Of a stretch of 14,419 bases of DNA, positions 12,199-14,419 are shown one piece after another. Below the pieces are notes generated by a model, which was not told where the DNA came from, searched no databases, and worked only from the letters and a program-made list of their open reading frames with translations. The position numbers were made by a program, and so were the translations under genes. Source of the DNA: XYA12-FULL-58-9 sp001798605 (lineage in GTDB: Bacteria > Myxococcota > XYA12-FULL-58-9); NCBI GenBank assembly GCA_036736205.1, contig DAINMX010000171.1, positions 1-14,419 on the forward strand. Direction: 5' to 3'. The first letter of the stretch is position 1. Each line of letters starts with the position of its first letter.

Positions 12199-13404
12199 AT
12201 GAGATTCTCAAACATCCCGCTTCTGACTGGTGCGATCGCCGTCTTAAGCGCCTGCGGTAACGAAGATGTGCAAAACCTTCCAGGCTCGGAATTGTCGGCG
12301 CAGCTTTCGTCGATCTCCGGTCGTGGTTGTACGCTCCAGGTCAATCGGGCGTGGGACCGATCGACGGGCACCGCGCCGCAGTATCCCTATGATGAATTGC
12401 CGGACACAGCCTATGCCCCCACGTCAAACGGCACGGTGTACGCCGTGAACTTCTCGCAGGATGGCACTGGTGTCACCGTTGGGCAGACACCGTTGGTCGG
12501 TGTACTCCAGACGACAACGGACGAGCGCAAATTGTTCGACCTTCAGGATGGCACCTTTGCTGGTGGACGTTTCGTTGTCTGGACCTCCGGAGATAGATTC
12601 GAAGCTGAGCTAACGATCTACGGTTCTGGCGTGCCCATCATTCAAAGTGAACGCGGAACCGTAAGCTGTGGGGACTGCCAGAATGGTAGTTGCGGTTTGC
12701 CGTTGCCAAGGATGGCCTGCGGCAACATGCTGCTATTCTCGTCCAGCGACGACGTTTGCGATGCTATGGACGCGGTCGCGGTGGGCACAGAAGACGGTCA
12801 CTGCAACTGCATCCTTGGTTTTGCCTGGAACGGATCCGAATGCATGACTTTGGCGGACTGCGCGTGCGAAGGCTCTGACTGTGACAAATTGACAAGCAGT
12901 GCTGAAGAATGCCAAAGCCAGCATTCGGTTTGTACGTTGACACCGACCACGCTGACCTGTGGAAGCCCGGCACTCCACCAGAACACACACGATGTCTGTG
13001 AACCAATGGACATTACCGGTCAGGGCATCTGCAATTGTACTTCTATGGGATGGATGTGGAACGGGTCGGCGTGTGTTCAACTCAGTGATGATTTCTGCAC
13101 GTGCTTTGGATCTGATTGCGACAAGCTCACAGAGACTCTCGAGGAATGTCAGAATCAACACGCATCGTGTGCCTCAACCCCTAATCCGTACCAGTGTGGA
13201 AGCGCAGCGCTTCACCAAGACGCGCACAACATGTGCTCGGCCATGGACGCCGTCGGGAGTGGTGAGTGCAATTGCTTCATCGGGTTCTCTTGGAATGGTT
13301 CAAGCTGCGTAGGGCTCTCCGGTTGCTCTTGTGCTGGCGACGATTGCGACAGGCTCACCACCTCGCTCGCTGATTGCCAGGCACAACATGACGAGTGCGA
13401 TTAG
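12199..13404 (+). CDS. Lipoprotein with three tandem 10-Cys repeats
   Basis: A 401-residue protein. The start at 12199 is supported by GAGGA (12189-12193), five nt upstream, and by a good lipoprotein signal (MRFSNIPLLT..., lipobox LSAC19). Residues 20-150 form a beta-rich domain with few Cys. A CGDCQNGSC linker (157-165) is followed by three repeats of about 70 residues (C174-C245, C254-C324, C333-C400). Each has 10 conserved Cys and the shared segments D-x-C-x-x-MD, CNC-x3-G-(F/W)-x-WNG, (S/D)DCD(K/R)LT and C-Q-x-QH. These are EGF-like in feel but not a standard EGF spacing. The longer frame back to 12130 is rejected because it would swallow the promoter leader. The protein is probably anchored in the outer membrane and disulfide-bonded; adhesion or ligand binding is a guess. 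Confidence 0.85.
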   Translation: MRFSNIPLLTGAIAVLSACGNEDVQNLPGSELSAQLSSISGRGCTLQVNRAWDRSTGTAPQYPYDELPDTAYAPTSNGTVYAVNFSQDGTGVTVGQTPLVGVLQTTTDERKLFDLQDGTFAGGRFVVWTSGDRFEAELTIYGSGVPIIQSERGTVSCGDCQNGSCGLPLPRMACGNMLLFSSSDDVCDAMDAVAVGTEDGHCNCILGFAWNGSECMTLADCACEGSDCDKLTSSAEECQSQHSVCTLTPTTLTCGSPALHQNTHDVCEPMDITGQGICNCTSMGWMWNGSACVQLSDDFCTCFGSDCDKLTETLEECQNQHASCASTPNPYQCGSAALHQDAHNMCSAMDAVGSGECNCFIGFSWNGSSCVGLSGCSCAGDDCDRLTTSLADCQAQHDECD

Positions 13405-13447
13405 GGTCGGATGGTGGCAGTTGAACGTCCCGAACGTGGAGAACGCT

Positions 13448-14419
13448 ATGAAACCCATTCTTGAGATAGCTAAGGTTGCGGTCGCCATTGGTTGTTTTGC
13501 CTGTGGAAACCAGACCACCAACGATGCGCATCATGATACATTGACAAACCCGCCCAGTGAGTTCTGCTCTGGTTCAAACAAGGTCGAATCCGACGGAAGC
13601 ACTGTGGAACCAGCGGCGATCACCTCAGCCCTACAGTTCATGAATTGTTGTGAGGCAGCAGTATTTCGTTTTCACACGAAAGCTCAAATGGGATTTGACA
13701 TTCTGGCGACGCTGACAATGGCACCAAACCGCTTCGAACCGGGCCAGTATGCGCTTGGAGAGAGCAACGGCATGGCACAAATACACTTGGCCATAGACAA
13801 CGATGATTCTCCCGAATGGGAATGGGCATCAGCGCGAGGAAGTCTTGATGTCATTGAAGGTGGCGATTATTCACTGCCTACTATGCTGACCTTCTGTATT
13901 GAGGTGGATCAGCCAGAACATCCCCTTGCGGGCACTCGTGTATTTGTGAACAGAGTCGGAATCATGGCTTTGGATTGGAGCCAGCGGTTCGGATTGTGGC
14001 TGCTCAAAGACCCAAATATCACAGCTCGGGATGCTTCGGAGATTCCGCTCGAATCACTTGAGCTTGCCACCCAACCTGTCATGGATTTGCTCGGCGTTGC
14101 TTATTATGATGCGGGCTCGCACTCACTTGGGTGGGCTGAGCCATGGTACACCGCCGACTATTTCAAGGCCTTCTTGCCGACGGTTGGGGTTCAAGGTCTG
14201 CCGTTCGTTGCCATTGCGGACGGAGAGCGGGTCTACCTGGGGGCCTTCGCGACATTGTTGTCTTCATTTTTGATCCCAATGCCATCGATCTTTGTCGAAG
14301 AAATCAACTCCGACGGGCTGACCATTGAGGGCTCATATCCAGGTAGCGACGCCGGACAAGAAGACGATCTTCGAAACGATCCAAGGATACTTGGCGTGCT
14401 GGGACAGGCCTTCAAGTTA
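13448..14419 (+). CDS. Probable lipoprotein of unknown function, C-terminus beyond the window
   Basis: An open frame of 324 codons from ATG 13448 (GGAGAA at 13438-13443) to the window edge with no stop. The N-terminus (MKPILEIAKVAVAIGCFACG) looks like a lipoprotein signal; either C16 or C19 could be the lipidated residue. The mature part begins with a polar linker. It has few Cys, including FMNCCEAAVFRF at about residues 65-76, unlike its neighbours. The rest appears to be a mixed alpha/beta secreted domain with segments such as LATLTMAPNRFEPGQYALGE and VGIMALDWSQRFGLWLLKD. I recognise no family. It follows the 10-Cys-repeat lipoprotein after 43 nt with no visible terminator and is probably co-transcribed. 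Confidence 0.75.
   Translation, partial: MKPILEIAKVAVAIGCFACGNQTTNDAHHDTLTNPPSEFCSGSNKVESDGSTVEPAAITSALQFMNCCEAAVFRFHTKAQMGFDILATLTMAPNRFEPGQYALGESNGMAQIHLAIDNDDSPEWEWASARGSLDVIEGGDYSLPTMLTFCIEVDQPEHPLAGTRVFVNRVGIMALDWSQRFGLWLLKDPNITARDASEIPLESLELATQPVMDLLGVAYYDAGSHSLGWAEPWYTADYFKAFLPTVGVQGLPFVAIADGERVYLGAFATLLSSFLIPMPSIFVEEINSDGLTIEGSYPGSDAGQEDDLRNDPRILGVLGQAFKL

Overview
The window looks like a piece of a GC-rich bacterial chromosome, most likely a deltaproteobacterial/Myxococcota-type organism. This is an inference from the combination of a caspase-like (C14) protease, an ECF sigma/zinc-finger anti-sigma pair, several cysteine-rich putative lipoproteins, a canonical sigma-54 promoter and a radical SAM/SPASM maturase. 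No rRNA, tRNA, IS element, integrase or CRISPR array is visible.

Region 1 (1-5477) resembles a worn defence island. On the minus strand, a promoter at about 2976-3004 drives a zinc-finger/DUF2384-like protein (1587-2966), then a frameshifted conserved gene (1037-1569), then the 5' part of a DrmD-like SNF2 helicase (DISARM type) that runs off the left edge. On the plus strand are a small conserved protein (3061-3426), a SAM methyltransferase (3444-4016), a broken phospholipase D-like remnant (4016-4287) and an AAA/DUF4143 ATPase (4297-5451). The ATPase has its own, apparently leaderless, promoter and an intrinsic terminator.

Region 2 (5478-8201), visibly less GC-rich, is the most unusual part. 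A perfect GG-N10-GC sigma-54 promoter precedes a 673-residue protein in which a complete radical SAM/SPASM peptide maturase (about residues 1-360) is fused in frame to a lipoprotein-signal-like hydrophobic segment and a tail of eight cysteine-rich repeats, each containing a YGxxP motif and holding 54 Cys in 268 residues in total. It looks like a RiPP-type maturase fused to its own multi-core substrate.

Region 3 (8154-14419) is a signalling/secretion locus: ECF sigma factor, membrane anti-sigma factor, caspase-like protease with an EF-hand loop and two C-terminal membrane segments, and a Cys-rich putative lipoprotein, in a tightly overlapping operon. A second unit follows: a lipoprotein with three 10-Cys repeats and a partial putative lipoprotein. 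The two units begin with the same promoter motif (GCAACC, 15-nt spacer, GCTCT) at identical spacing, which suggests one autoregulated ECF regulon. The joint role of regions 2 and 3 (modified Cys-rich surface proteins plus a caspase under envelope-stress control) is a hypothesis.
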